A DNA stretch of 64,000 bases from Clostridium aceticum (GCF_001042715.1 NZ_CP009687.1:558001-622000); one strand, 5' to 3'. Counted from the first letter of the stretch, positions 51,573 through 62,266 are shown. Notes: generated from the letters alone by a model not told the origin. Numbers and translations: made by a program.

Positions 51573-52910
51573 TTAAAAGGATAAATGCCTATACTTCGAT
51601 AGATAGGCTTTTTTATTTTTTGAAATTTTGGAAAGGAGTTTGATCAATTGATCTATTTCATCAAAGGAATTATACAGTCCAAAGCTTATTCGAACAACAC
51701 CAGGATGAGGGAGGGAAGGATCTTCTATACGGTTTTTAATTTCTTCAGCAGAGATATTTAGCAATCTTTGAATATAAGGTTGTGCGCAAAAGCAACCATT
51801 TCTTACGGCAATAGCGGCTTCTTGAGCAAAAATAGTAGCTACCATATCGTGGGACATACCAAGAATATTAAAGGGAATAATGCTAACACGATCTTTACTA
51901 TTAAAGGCGTCTCCATAAAAGATAAGATCATCTATATCCTTAAGTCTGCTTAAAGCGTACTCCATTAATTTTCTTTCATAAATCTCAATGTCTTCCATTC
52001 CTAGATTTTTTAAAGTTTTTATAGCGGTAACTATAGCTAATACCCCCATCACATTAGGTGTTCCAGCTTCTTCTTTTAGAGGAGGATCAGCCCACTTTAC
52101 AGTATCATGTGTTACAATTTCTACTGTACCACCTCCTGTATAATCTGGAGAACCCTTCTGAAAAATTTCCTTAGGACCAATTAAAACTCCTGTACCAAAA
52201 GGGGCATACATTTTATGACCAGAAAAAACAAGAAAATCGATGTGTTGAGGATCATTAGGAGGTTTCATATTTATTGGGGCATGAGGCACCAACTGTGCCC
52301 CATCTACTAGAATCTTAGCTCCATGACGATGAGCTATTTCAGCAATTTGATTTATAGGATTCATATAACCTGTTACATTAGAGGCTCCAGTCACCGCTAC
52401 TAGCTGTACCCTTCCTTTATAATGGAGGAGTTTTGCTTCTAAATCCTCTAGGGATAGCTTTCCTTCTTGGTTAATATCAATATAGTCTACTGTATATTTA
52501 TTCCTCCAGGGTAAATCGTTAGAATGATGTTCCATAAAGCTGGATAAAATAACACCATCTTTATAAGTATTTAGCAGCCTGTTAGAAAGTTTATTGATAG
52601 CTTCTGTGGTATTTTTAAGAAAAATAATTGTATCATGCTTTAAATCTGCACCTACAAAATCAGCAATCATGCTGCGGGCATTTTCGTAGATGTTAGAAGA
52701 AACTTGAGATTTATAACCAGTACCACGATGTACTGAAGCATACCAAGGAGAAAAGTTCATAATTTCCTCCAGCACAGGTAGAAAGGGAGGGGTGGTGGCG
52801 GCGTTGTCAAAATTGATAACAGGGAGGTATTTTCCGTTAGGAAGAGATATTTTTGTATCAATGCCGGCGATCAATTTTCTGGTCTCTGTCAAGGGATGTA
52901 TGTAGCTCAT
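51573..52910 (-). CDS. Class V aminotransferase, cysteine-desulfurase-like
   Basis: 445 aa. The start is ATG 52910 after AGGTGGG. PLP fold motifs: NFDNAATTPPFLPVLEEIM, HHSNDLPWR (His), VDGAQLVPHAP (Asp), and the Lys in FSGHKMYAPFGTGVLIG. A Cys-containing loop GCFCAQPYIQRLL lies near residue 385, where SufS/Csd enzymes have their active-site Cys. Csd-type enzymes take sulfur from cysteine. No scaffold (IscU/SufU) gene is adjacent; a DsrE-like protein follows. Confidence 0.85.
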   Translation of the reverse strand: MSYIHPLTETRKLIAGIDTKISLPNGKYLPVINFDNAATTPPFLPVLEEIMNFSPWYASVHRGTGYKSQVSSNIYENARSMIADFVGADLKHDTIIFLKNTTEAINKLSNRLLNTYKDGVILSSFMEHHSNDLPWRNKYTVDYIDINQEGKLSLEDLEAKLLHYKGRVQLVAVTGASNVTGYMNPINQIAEIAHRHGAKILVDGAQLVPHAPINMKPPNDPQHIDFLVFSGHKMYAPFGTGVLIGPKEIFQKGSPDYTGGGTVEIVTHDTVKWADPPLKEEAGTPNVMGVLAIVTAIKTLKNLGMEDIEIYERKLMEYALSRLKDIDDLIFYGDAFNSKDRVSIIPFNILGMSHDMVATIFAQEAAIAVRNGCFCAQPYIQRLLNISAEEIKNRIEDPSLPHPGVVRISFGLYNSFDEIDQLIKLLSKISKNKKAYLSKYRHLSF

Positions 52911-53142
52911 TTTTATCACCCACCTAAATAGTATTCTTCTTAAACATTCTATGCACTAAGAGAATAAAGGGTGATTACAGAAAATGTATTCTACAAAAAT
53001 ACTTTTTATTGAAAAAATATTGTAAAGAATCTTGCAAAGGATATTAAGATTTTATATAATAGTTCTAATTATTATTTATTAAGGTGGATTAATAAATATT
53101 CAATTATAAAGCATAAAATTAGGAAAAGGAGATGGGAGTCTA

Positions 53143-56100
53143 ATGGGTGTACAAAAGTTTAAAAGAGTGCTAGTGGCGAACCGTGGTGAAATAGCTATTA
53201 GAATTTTTAGGGCCTGCCATGAATTAGGGATTCGGACAGTAGCCATTTATTCTAGTGAAGATCAATGTGCCTTATTTAGAACGAAGGCAGACGAGTCTTA
53301 TTTGATAGGAAAAAACAAAGGGCCAGTAGAAGCCTACCTAAATATTGAAGAAATCATTAAAGTTGCACTGAAAAAAGGTGTAGATGCCATCCATCCAGGC
53401 TATGGGTTTTTGTCAGAAAATGCTGAATTCTCAAGAAAATGCAAAGAAGCAGGCATCGTTTTTATCGGTCCTTCCCACGAAATGATTGAACAGTTGGGCG
53501 ATAAAATACAATCAAAAATAGTAGCTAAAAGAGCACAAGTGCCAACCATTCCAGGGGTAGAAAAACCTATTGCTTCTGATGAAGAGGCAAAGGAATTTGC
53601 TGCTTACTGTGGTTATCCAGTGATGATTAAAGCAGCGGCTGGCGGCGGCGGTAGAGGAATGAGAATCGTTACAAAGGAAGAAGACTTGCTGGATGCTTTC
53701 TACAGTGCCAAGAGCGAAGCCAAAAAGGCCTTTGGTAATGATGATATTTTTATTGAAAAATATTTGGAAAAACCAAAGCATATTGAAGTACAGGTATTAG
53801 GAGACGAGCATGGTAATATGGTGCATCTTTTTGAGAGAGATTGTTCTATTCAAAGAAGACATCAAAAGCTGGTTGAATTTACACCTGCACTCACCTTATC
53901 TCCTGAACAAAGAGAGGCTATTTGTAATGATGCCTTAAAGATTGCAAAAGAAGTGAACTATAAAAGTGCTGGTACAGTAGAGTTTCTTGTAGATGTACAT
54001 GGAAATCACTATTTTATTGAAATGAACCCTAGAATTCAAGTAGAGCATACTGTTACAGAAATGGTAACAGGTATCGACATTGTGCAAAGTCAGATATTGA
54101 TTGCTCAAGGGTATGCACTAGATTCACCAGAGCTAGGAATCGGTACACAGGAAATGATCAACCCAAGGGGATATTCTATACAATGTAGAGTAACCTGCGA
54201 AGATCCTGCAAACCAATTTGCTCCAGATACAGGAAGAATTGATGTTTATAGAACTGGTTCTGGCTTTGGTGTTCGTCTAGACGGTGGCAATGGTTATACA
54301 GGAGCAGAGATTAGCCCTTATTATGATAGCTTACTGGTGAAGGTAACTTCTTGGTCAAGAACCTTCGAAGATGCTGTAAGAAAGTCTATTCGTTCCATCA
54401 GAGAGCTAAAGGTAGCTGGGGTAAAGACCAACTCTGACTTTTTAATCAATGTACTAAATCATGAAGCCTTTTTAAAGGGAGAGTGTGATACTGGTTTTAT
54501 CGCTAACAATCCTAAACTACTAGACATTAAGCCAAAAAGCGATAAAGAGTTAAAGGTACTAAGATATATTGGAGAAAAAGTGGTTAATGAAACAAAAGGT
54601 GTTCATAGGGATTTTGATGTGCCAATAGTGCCTAAAATAGAAAAGCCCCAAGATTTAAGAGGGACAAAACAGATCCTAGATGAGCAGGGACCAGAGGGAT
54701 TAGTAAAATGGATTAAAGAACAGCAAAAACTACTATTAACTGATACCACCATGAGAGATGCTCATCAGTCCTTAATGGCAACAAGAGTAAGAACAAGGGA
54801 TATGTTGAAGATAGGAAAAGCCACTTCCGTATTGGCGAAGGATTTATTTTCCTTAGAAATGTGGGGAGGAGCTACCTATGATGTAGCTTATAGATTCTTG
54901 CACGAGTCTCCTTGGATTCGTCTAGAGGAACTTCGTAAGAGGATTCCTAACATCCTATTCCAGATGCTTTTAAGAGGAAGCAATGGTGTAGGTTATAAGA
55001 ACTACCCAGATAACGTCATTAGAGAATTCATTAAAGAATCTGCTGCTACAGGGATCGATGTCTTTAGAATCTTTGACTCCTTAAACTGGTTAAAGGGAAT
55101 GGAAGTAGCCATCGATGAGGTTTTAAAAACTGGTAAGATAGCAGAGGCCTGTGTATGTTATACAGGAGATATATTGGATACAACAAAAGACAAATATACT
55201 CTTCAATATTATGTAAATATGGCAAAAGAGTTAGAAAAAATGGGGGCACATATTTTAGCGATTAAAGATATGTCTGCTTTATTAAAGCCCTATGCTGCTA
55301 GAAAACTGATTAAGGCATTAAAAGAAGAAATTTCTATTCCGATTCACCTTCATACTCATGATACCAGTGGTAATGGTATCGCTACTGTATTGATGGCGGC
55401 AGAAGCTGGGGTGGATATCATAGACACAGCTATTAATAGTATGTCAGGACTTACCAGTCAGCCACCACTTAACTCTGTAGTGGCAGCGTTAGAGAATACG
55501 GATAGACACACTGGGATGGAGGTAGATGACTTAGAGAAGATTTCTCAATACTGGAGTGCAGTAAGACCAGTATATGGTCAATTTGAGTCTGACCTAAAGT
55601 CTGGAACAGCTGAAATTTATAAGTACGAGATTCCTGGTGGACAGTATTCTAATCTAAAACCGCAGGTAGAGAGCTTTGGTTTGGGTCATCGATTTGACCA
55701 AGTGAAGGAAATGTACAAAACTGTTAATGATATGGTAGGAGATATTGTAAAAGTAACACCTTCTTCAAAAATGGTGGGGGACTTAGCAATTTTTATGGTA
55801 CAAAATGAATTAACCCCTGAAAATATTTATGAAAAGGCAAAAGATATGCCTTTCCCTGATTCCACGGTAGCTTATTTTAAAGGAATGATGGGGCAACCGG
55901 CGGGAGGTTTTCCTGAAGAATTACAAAAGTTAGTCTTGAAGGGTGAAGAACCTATTACCTGTAGACCAGGAGAACTATTACCACCAGAAGATTTTGATGC
56001 TATTGAAGGGTATCTGAAGGAAAATTACAATATGAAACCCAATATGAAAAATCTATTGAGTTTTGCCTTATATCCTAAGGTTTATGAGGATTATCTAAAG

Positions 56101-56583
56101 TATATTTCTGAATATGGGGACTTAAGTAGGATGGGCAGTGATGTGTTTTTCCATGGTTTAGCAGAGGGAGAAACCAGTGAAATAGAAATTGCAGAAGGAA
56201 AGGTACTAATTGTAAAACTTCAAGAAATTGGTAAATTAGACAATACAGGTCAGCGTTCTGTAGTCTTTGAGGTAAATGGTAATCGTCGAGAAATAAAAGT
56301 ATTCGATAAAGCCAGTGGAATGACCAATAAGCAGCAACTTGTTCAAATGGCAGACCCTAATAACAAGTTAGAGATTGGTGCTAGTATTCCAGGAACAGTT
56401 CTAAAAGTACTAGTAAAAGCAGGAGAAGAAGTTAAGGAAAAGCAAAGTATTATTTTAGTAGAGGCTATGAAGATGGAAACCAATATTGTTGCTCCTGTAG
56501 CAGGTATTGTAGATACTGTTTTTGTGGAGGAGCTACAACAAGTTAAATCTGGAGAATTATTGATACGTTTAAGAGAAGCATAA
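53143..56583 (+). CDS. pyc: Pyruvate carboxylase
   Basis: 1146 aa, full-length single polypeptide. Biotin carboxylase domain (1-450) with KRVLVANRGEIAIR, AAAGGGGRGMR and EMNPRIQVEHTVTE; carboxyltransferase domain (about 530-800) with DTTMRDAHQSLMATR and LHTHDTSGNG; C-terminal biotin domain with EAMKMETNI (biotin Lys). It makes oxaloacetate from pyruvate, bicarbonate and ATP, refilling the branch with the synthase-aconitase-Icd operon. GGAG-type site; strong terminator after it. Confidence 0.97.
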   Translation: MGVQKFKRVLVANRGEIAIRIFRACHELGIRTVAIYSSEDQCALFRTKADESYLIGKNKGPVEAYLNIEEIIKVALKKGVDAIHPGYGFLSENAEFSRKCKEAGIVFIGPSHEMIEQLGDKIQSKIVAKRAQVPTIPGVEKPIASDEEAKEFAAYCGYPVMIKAAAGGGGRGMRIVTKEEDLLDAFYSAKSEAKKAFGNDDIFIEKYLEKPKHIEVQVLGDEHGNMVHLFERDCSIQRRHQKLVEFTPALTLSPEQREAICNDALKIAKEVNYKSAGTVEFLVDVHGNHYFIEMNPRIQVEHTVTEMVTGIDIVQSQILIAQGYALDSPELGIGTQEMINPRGYSIQCRVTCEDPANQFAPDTGRIDVYRTGSGFGVRLDGGNGYTGAEISPYYDSLLVKVTSWSRTFEDAVRKSIRSIRELKVAGVKTNSDFLINVLNHEAFLKGECDTGFIANNPKLLDIKPKSDKELKVLRYIGEKVVNETKGVHRDFDVPIVPKIEKPQDLRGTKQILDEQGPEGLVKWIKEQQKLLLTDTTMRDAHQSLMATRVRTRDMLKIGKATSVLAKDLFSLEMWGGATYDVAYRFLHESPWIRLEELRKRIPNILFQMLLRGSNGVGYKNYPDNVIREFIKESAATGIDVFRIFDSLNWLKGMEVAIDEVLKTGKIAEACVCYTGDILDTTKDKYTLQYYVNMAKELEKMGAHILAIKDMSALLKPYAARKLIKALKEEISIPIHLHTHDTSGNGIATVLMAAEAGVDIIDTAINSMSGLTSQPPLNSVVAALENTDRHTGMEVDDLEKISQYWSAVRPVYGQFESDLKSGTAEIYKYEIPGGQYSNLKPQVESFGLGHRFDQVKEMYKTVNDMVGDIVKVTPSSKMVGDLAIFMVQNELTPENIYEKAKDMPFPDSTVAYFKGMMGQPAGGFPEELQKLVLKGEEPITCRPGELLPPEDFDAIEGYLKENYNMKPNMKNLLSFALYPKVYEDYLKYISEYGDLSRMGSDVFFHGLAEGETSEIEIAEGKVLIVKLQEIGKLDNTGQRSVVFEVNGNRREIKVFDKASGMTNKQQLVQMADPNNKLEIGASIPGTVLKVLVKAGEEVKEKQSIILVEAMKMETNIVAPVAGIVDTVFVEELQQVKSGELLIRLREA

Positions 56584-56584
56584 G

Positions 56585-56622
56585 CCATAAAAAAATTGCC
56601 TTTTTAGGCAATTTTTTTATGG
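56585..56622 (+). terminator. Terminator after pyc
   Basis: Perfect 16-bp stem (56585-56600 with 56607-56622) with T7 within the right arm. Confidence 0.9.
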
Positions 56623-56759
56623 AAAAACTAAGCTGAAAAAAATATTGTTAAATGATGCATACTGTCGACACCCCTTACCTTACTTCGACAGAAGAAATAA
56701 GATATAGTAGAAAAAGTATAAATAAAGGAAGAAATTAGTGATATGGGGTGGAAAAATAG

Positions 56760-58664
56760 GTGGTTTATAATTTATTGAAGAAAACTTATAATACAATGGA
56801 ATTTAAGATAAAGGGTGTTTTGATTTTAATTGCACTAATACCATTATTGATTTACTTAATCTTTAATAGTATATTTACTTCTAAGACCTTTTTAACCATA
56901 GAAAAAAACCAAACAAAAGAAAATTTAAGTCGGGCAGAAAGAATACTTCAGTTTAAAGGAGAAGGTCTGGCTATGCTGTTGAGGCCCTATGCATCTTGTG
57001 AAACTGCCTATAAAAAAATGGCAGAGAGGGATACAAACTGGTTCCGCCAAAATTATGGGTATAGGTTATATGAAAAATACGAGATAGACTTTGCTATTGT
57101 ACTGGATGAAGATGGACAAATCTTCCACCAATATGCTTTTTTTGAGGGAGGACATCCTCATTTATTGCAAAATAAAGGAGAAAATTTCAGTACAATTTCA
57201 CGAAACAAAGAGGAAGAAATTCTTCACGGTTTGTTTAAGTATGGAAAAGATTTATATATTATAGCAGCAGCACCACTAAAGCCAGCAAATATGAACGCCA
57301 CAGGAACTATACTCTTTGGTAGAAAGGTAACCCCTAAATTATTAAGGTATATTGAGGAGAATTATGGCTATAAAATGTTGATTTTCTTTACAAATACTGT
57401 GATTACTCCATATGAGATGCTAGGAGGAGTCCAAGAGAATCTTCAAGGTTTTATAGATACCGTAGATGTGAAGGAAGTGGAAATAGTAGAAGAGCAAATG
57501 ATGTCCAAGACAGTGCTTAAAGATTTGTTTGGGATACCTATAGGAGAGTTGGTTTTAGTTGAATCTTGGGATTTTTATTTATCCACATTATCATTAATGC
57601 ATAAAAATGCCTTTAGAGCACTACTTATATCTACTACTATTATTATTGTATTATTATTTATTTGGCTAAATAAACTTATTATACAACCACTAAAAAAAGT
57701 TACAAATAGTATTCAGGCTATGGGAACTTCTCAATCGTTACACTACATAGAAGTTGAGGGATCTGATGAAATCATGGATTTAGCAAGAACCTTTAATATT
57801 ATGGTAAAAAATATACAGGATGAGAAGAAGTTGAATGAAGATCTAAGAGAAAAACTAGAATATGACCACCTAAAGAGTGAATTCTTGGCAAATGTATCCC
57901 ACGAATTAAGGACTCCGTTAAATGTAATATTAAGTAGTCTACAGCTTTGGGAACTAGAAATGAAGCACAATCAACAGCAGATAAGAAACAATAAACACTT
58001 AAAAATGATGAAACAAAATTGTTATAGGTTGCTAAGATTAGCTAACAATTTAATAGATATGACAAAAATTGACGCAGGTTTTTTTGAACTAAGAAGAAAT
58101 AATCATAATATTGTTTCCGTGGTAGAAGATATTACTATGTCGGTATCAAAGTATATAGAAAGTCATCAAATAGACCTAATATTCGATACAGAGATAGAAG
58201 AAAAATTTATTTTTTGTGATCCTGATAAAATAGAAAGAGTTATTTTAAATCTTTTGTCTAATGCAGTAAAATGTACAAAGCCTGGTGGGAAAATAGAAGT
58301 AGTCCTACAAGATCAAAAAGATAAGGTTTTGATTTCAGTTAAAGATACAGGAAGAGGCATACAAGAGGAAAAACAAAAAGTGATTTTCGAACGCTTTAGA
58401 CAGGTAGAGGACCTTCTTAGAAGACAGCATGAAGGTAGTGGATTGGGCTTAACCCTAACAAAGTCTTTGGTGGAGATGCATGGAGGGGGTATTAGCTTAA
58501 AAAGCAAACTTGGAGAAGGTACTACATTTACCATAGAGCTTCCCGTCATGGCAGGAGAAGATATAGAGGATGAGGAGCCAATCTTATTCACCAAGGAAGA
58601 TGGACTAGGTCCAAGTCAACTGGAGAGAATTGGCATTGAATTTTCGGATATTTATTATAGTTAA
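56760..58664 (+). CDS. Orphan sensor histidine kinase
   Basis: 634 aa, GTG start (GGGGTGGA upstream). Helix 1 at about 19-41, an extracellular sensing region (about 42-282), helix 2 at about 285-305, then a HAMP linker. HisKA box FLANVSHELRTPLNVIL (phospho-His), N box NLLSNAVKCTKPGG, G boxes VKDTGRGI and GSGLGLTLTKSLVEMHGG. No response regulator is adjacent. Orphan kinases of this size in spore-forming Clostridia often act on Spo0A; whether this one does is not shown. Confidence 0.9.
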   Translation: MVYNLLKKTYNTMEFKIKGVLILIALIPLLIYLIFNSIFTSKTFLTIEKNQTKENLSRAERILQFKGEGLAMLLRPYASCETAYKKMAERDTNWFRQNYGYRLYEKYEIDFAIVLDEDGQIFHQYAFFEGGHPHLLQNKGENFSTISRNKEEEILHGLFKYGKDLYIIAAAPLKPANMNATGTILFGRKVTPKLLRYIEENYGYKMLIFFTNTVITPYEMLGGVQENLQGFIDTVDVKEVEIVEEQMMSKTVLKDLFGIPIGELVLVESWDFYLSTLSLMHKNAFRALLISTTIIIVLLFIWLNKLIIQPLKKVTNSIQAMGTSQSLHYIEVEGSDEIMDLARTFNIMVKNIQDEKKLNEDLREKLEYDHLKSEFLANVSHELRTPLNVILSSLQLWELEMKHNQQQIRNNKHLKMMKQNCYRLLRLANNLIDMTKIDAGFFELRRNNHNIVSVVEDITMSVSKYIESHQIDLIFDTEIEEKFIFCDPDKIERVILNLLSNAVKCTKPGGKIEVVLQDQKDKVLISVKDTGRGIQEEKQKVIFERFRQVEDLLRRQHEGSGLGLTLTKSLVEMHGGGISLKSKLGEGTTFTIELPVMAGEDIEDEEPILFTKEDGLGPSQLERIGIEFSDIYYS

Positions 58665-59076
58665 ATAATATACCACTTTTTGCCTCCTCCTATGGTGAAT
58701 AGACAGAGAGGTGTTTCTTTTTTGTATTGTTAATACTTTCTGATAGAGGTTATAATAAGATAGTATAGGCGTTAACTTAACAGGATTATTTCCAAATAGA
58801 GTAATATTTAGAGGAAAATTTGTGTAGTTAAAGGGCATGATTAGGAAAATTTTTTTGCAAAAAAGATATTTTATTGACAGGAATTTAAGTAATTTGTAGA
58901 GAAATAAACAATAATATATAATAACAGTATCATGGCGTTAACCTAAACCATAATTTGTCATCCTTCGCTATGCTCAGTAAAGACAGTTCGACAGAATTTT
59001 GAAAATAATTGTATTAAATTAACGCTTATGATAGGTAGTATATAATCGCAGCGATATATAAAGGAGTGAGACAGTA
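58665..59076. other. Intergenic region with repeat remains
   Basis: No gene seen. A solo repeat end ATAGGCGTTAACTTAA lies at 58765-58780, copy E of the MITE-like family at 58929-59032, and a -10 box for the LacI-type gene at 59041-59046. Confidence 0.6.
58929..59032. mobile_element. MITE-like element, copy E (104 bp)
   Basis: Ends ATCATGGCGTTAACC and AATTAACGCTTATGAT; the core keeps AATTTGTCATCCTTCGC. No clear target duplication. Its right end supplies TTAACG (59019-59024), 16 bases before TATAAT (59041-59046). Confidence 0.75.
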
Positions 59077-60066
59077 ATGAAGTTTAATATAAAGGATGTA
59101 GCTCGAAAAGCAGGTGTATCTATTTCTACTGTATCAAGAGTTGTAAATAATAGCAAAGCAGTACGTCCTAAAACCCGAGACAAAGTGATGCAGGCGATAG
59201 AAGAACTAGGGTATAAACCCAATGCTATTGCTAGAAGTCTCAAGGTAAAAAACACGAAAACAATCGGCATTATGATACCAGATATTTCTAATCAGTTTTT
59301 TCCAGAAGTTGTGAGAGGTGTAGAAGATGTTGCTAATATGTATGAATATAACATTTTCTTATGCAATACAGATTTGGATCAGGAAAAGGAAGTGCAATAT
59401 TTTGATGTTTTAGAGGAAAAGCAGGTAGATGGTATTATTTTCATGGGAAATATTATCGCAGAGGATTTGGGGAAAAGATTTAAAACCAGCGAAATTCCAA
59501 CTGTACTAATAGGTACTGATTATGAGGATCTTCCTTCTATTACCATTGATAATATACAGGCTGGCAAGGATGTCGTTAAGTATTTACTAAAAAAAGGACA
59601 TGAAAAAATTGCCATGATTACTGGGAAAGCTTATGATTCAGGAAATGGGATGGCTAGAAAACAAGGATATGCGGAAGCATTAGAACAAGCTGGATTAAAA
59701 TATAATGAGGCCTTTGTAGTAGAAGGAGGATATCGTTTCAAAAGCGGCTATGAAGGAGCAAAAAAGTTATTGAAATTAAAAGACAGACCAACAGCTATTT
59801 TTGTAGGCAGCGATGAAATGGCCATAGGAGCTATGCGGGCTGCTCTTGAAGAAGATATAGCGATTCCAGAGGAATTGGCAATTGTAGGCTTTGATAATAT
59901 CGACATGGCAGGGAAAGTGTATCCCTCTTTGTCCACGATAGCACAACCTATGTACGAGATGGGAGCTATAGGCATGAGGGTATTGACCAAGATATTACAC
60001 GATGAAGTATTGGATAATAAAAAAGTAGTGTTAAACCATAGTTTTGTTGAGAGAGAAAGTAGCTAA
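59077..60066 (+). CDS. LacI/GalR family transcriptional regulator (CcpA-like)
   Basis: 329 aa, AAGGAGTGAG site. N-terminal LacI DNA-binding domain: NIKDVARKAGVSISTVSRVV (4-23) and hinge YKPNAIARSLK. The periplasmic-binding-type domain follows (TIGIMIPDISNQFFPEVVRG). It resembles CcpA in length and layout, but the HPr-Ser contact residues cannot be judged by eye. No sugar genes are adjacent, consistent with a global or unlinked regulator. Confidence 0.88.
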   Translation: MKFNIKDVARKAGVSISTVSRVVNNSKAVRPKTRDKVMQAIEELGYKPNAIARSLKVKNTKTIGIMIPDISNQFFPEVVRGVEDVANMYEYNIFLCNTDLDQEKEVQYFDVLEEKQVDGIIFMGNIIAEDLGKRFKTSEIPTVLIGTDYEDLPSITIDNIQAGKDVVKYLLKKGHEKIAMITGKAYDSGNGMARKQGYAEALEQAGLKYNEAFVVEGGYRFKSGYEGAKKLLKLKDRPTAIFVGSDEMAIGAMRAALEEDIAIPEELAIVGFDNIDMAGKVYPSLSTIAQPMYEMGAIGMRVLTKILHDEVLDNKKVVLNHSFVERESS

Positions 60067-60185
60067 AATTTTTGAGAAAATAAATAAAAAAATAATCAAA
60101 AATGTAGAATAAAAAAAGGTTAATTATGTTGACAATAATAATTAAATTAGATAGTATTAAAATGGTAAGTAAATTAGTATGTTTT

Positions 60186-60219
60186 AAACATCCAATAAAC
60201 GATTATGGATGTTTTTTTT
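60186..60219 (+). terminator. Terminator before trigger factor
   Basis: AAACATCCA pairs with TGGATGTTT across 11 bases, T8 follows. Confidence 0.88.
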
Positions 60220-60341
60220 AGCATAATAGCTGCTAATTTTAGACACTTTACTTAATATTTATCCTTAAAACTGAATAACATAATAACATCATGGTATAAA
60301 TGATAATATATGCTAAAATTAAATACTGAGGAGGACCACTA

Positions 60342-61631
60342 ATGAGTTCAGAAATAATCAAAAGAGAAGATAATAAAGTAACATTAAAGGTAGTTGTAGG
60401 TGCAGAAAAATTCGAAGAAGCAGTTAATAAAGCCTATAATAAAACCAGATCAAGATTTAATATTCCAGGTTTTAGAAAAGGAAAGGCTCCAAGAAAAATT
60501 ATTGAATTAAACTACGGCGTAGAGGTTTTTTACGAAGAAGCTATCAACATTACTTTTCCTGAGGCGTATGATGCTGCTATAGAAGACCATAAACTTCATC
60601 CAGTAGATCGTCCATCGATAGATGATATTGAAGAAATTGAAAAGGGTAAAGATGTAGTACTTACAGTAAGTATCGAAGTTATGCCAGAAGTGGTGGTAGA
60701 AAATTATAAAGGTATAGAAGTAGAGAAAAAAGAGTATAATGTACAGGAAGAGGATGTTGAGAAGGAAATAAGTGCTTTGGTTGAAAAAAATGCTAGAATG
60801 GTTACAGTAGAAGATCGACCTGTTAAAGAAGGCGATATGGTAATCATTGATTATAAAGGCATGATGGATGGTGTAGCTTTTGAAGGAGGAACCGCAGAAA
60901 AGCAAAGTCTTACTATTGGTTCAGGACAATTTATTCAAGGCTTCGAAGAACAACTTATAGGTGCTAACATAGGTGATGAAGTAGAGGTAAAGGTTACTTT
61001 TCCTGAGGAATACCACAGTAAAGAATTAGCAGGCAAAGATGCAATATTTGAAGTAAAAGTTCATGAAATTAAAGAACAAGAGCTTCCTCAGTTGGATGAT
61101 GAGTTTGCTAAAGATGCATCTGAGTTCGATACATTAGAAGAATTAAAAGCTGACACCAAGAAAAAATTAGAAGAGCAAGCGAAGAACAGAACGGAGCAGG
61201 AACTAAGAAATAATGTAGTAGAAGCTGTTGTTGGTAAAGTAGAAGTTAGTCTGCCAAATGCAGTTGTAATAAGACAAGTTGCTGCGATGTTAAGGGATTT
61301 CGAATATTCTTTAAGCTACCAAGGACTAGACTTAGAGTACTACTATAATATTACAGGAACAACAGAAGAAGATTTAAGAAATCAAATGAAGGACGATGCA
61401 GAAAAAAGAGTAAAAACACAAGTAGTACTGGATAAGATCAGTCAGATAGAAGCTATTGAAGCTACAGAAGAAGAAGTAAATCAAGAGATCGAGAAGATGG
61501 CAGAACAATATAAACAAGAAGTTGATAAGGTAAAAGAACGATTAAGAGAAGAAGATATGGCAAGCATCAAAGACAATATCGTAGTAAGAAAAACTATCGA
61601 CTTCTTAGTAGAGAATGCTAAAATAGCATAA
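60342..61631 (+). CDS. tig: Trigger factor
   Basis: 429 aa, GAGGAGG site. N-terminal ribosome-binding signature FNIPGFRKGKAPRKI (about 37-51), then the FKBP-type PPIase domain (about 150-245, GDMVIIDYKGMMDG and GSGQFIQGFEEQLIG), and an alpha-helical chaperone domain. It meets nascent chains at the ribosome exit. The tig-clpP-clpX order is common in Firmicutes and many other bacteria. Confidence 0.97.
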   Translation: MSSEIIKREDNKVTLKVVVGAEKFEEAVNKAYNKTRSRFNIPGFRKGKAPRKIIELNYGVEVFYEEAINITFPEAYDAAIEDHKLHPVDRPSIDDIEEIEKGKDVVLTVSIEVMPEVVVENYKGIEVEKKEYNVQEEDVEKEISALVEKNARMVTVEDRPVKEGDMVIIDYKGMMDGVAFEGGTAEKQSLTIGSGQFIQGFEEQLIGANIGDEVEVKVTFPEEYHSKELAGKDAIFEVKVHEIKEQELPQLDDEFAKDASEFDTLEELKADTKKKLEEQAKNRTEQELRNNVVEAVVGKVEVSLPNAVVIRQVAAMLRDFEYSLSYQGLDLEYYYNITGTTEEDLRNQMKDDAEKRVKTQVVLDKISQIEAIEATEEEVNQEIEKMAEQYKQEVDKVKERLREEDMASIKDNIVVRKTIDFLVENAKIA

Positions 61632-61657
61632 AGATAAATGTTGGGAGGAGATAGCCT

Positions 61658-62242
61658 ATGGCATTAGTACCAGTTGTGGTTGAACAAACGAATCGGGGAG
61701 AAAGGTCTTATGACATTTATTCAAGACTTTTAAAGGATAGAATTATCCTGCTAAACGATGAAGTAAATGATGTAACCGCAGGATTAATTGTGGCACAATT
61801 AATCTTTTTAGAAGCTGAAGATCCAGATAAAGATATTCAGCTGTATATCAATAGTCCAGGAGGGTCTATTACAGCTGGAATGGCGATATATGATACAATG
61901 AATTATATCAAACCAGATGTCTCTACTATTTGTATTGGTATGGCCGCTAGCATGGGAGCCTTTTTATTAACTGCAGGAAAACAAGGTAAAAGATATGCAC
62001 TTCCTAATGCAGAAATTATGATTCATCAACCATTAGGAGGAACTCGCGGTCAGGCAGAAGATATCCGTATTCATGCTGAGAGAATTCTCAAAACAAGAGA
62101 TACTATAAATGATATATTAGCAGAAAGAACAGGACAGCCATTAGATCGTATTAAGAAGGATACTGACAGAGACTTCTTTATGTCTGCTCAAGAGGCGAAG
62201 GAGTATGGTATTATTGACGAAGTAATTACCGCAAGAAAATAG
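61658..62242 (+). CDS. clpP: ATP-dependent Clp protease proteolytic subunit ClpP
   Basis: 194 aa, GGGAGGAG site. Serine protease with Ser in [11 protein letters not shown], His in MIHQPLGG and Asp in KKDTDRDFF; typical INSPGGSI motif. Forms the 14-mer barrel that degrades proteins unfolded by ClpX. Starts 26 bases after tig. Confidence 0.97.
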   Translation: MALVPVVVEQTNRGERSYDIYSRLLKDRIILLNDEVNDVTAGLIVAQLIFLEAEDPDKDIQLYINSPGGSITAGMAIYDTMNYIKPDVSTICIGMAASMGAFLLTAGKQGKRYALPNAEIMIHQPLGGTRGQAEDIRIHAERILKTRDTINDILAERTGQPLDRIKKDTDRDFFMSAQEAKEYGIIDEVITARK

Positions 62243-62266
62243 TTGCGGATTAAGCGAGGTGTAAAG

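Noticed and set aside
60507-60905. 132-codon open frame opposite trigger factor
   Set aside because: Antisense to a clearly conserved gene, Phe/Tyr/Ile-rich shadow composition.
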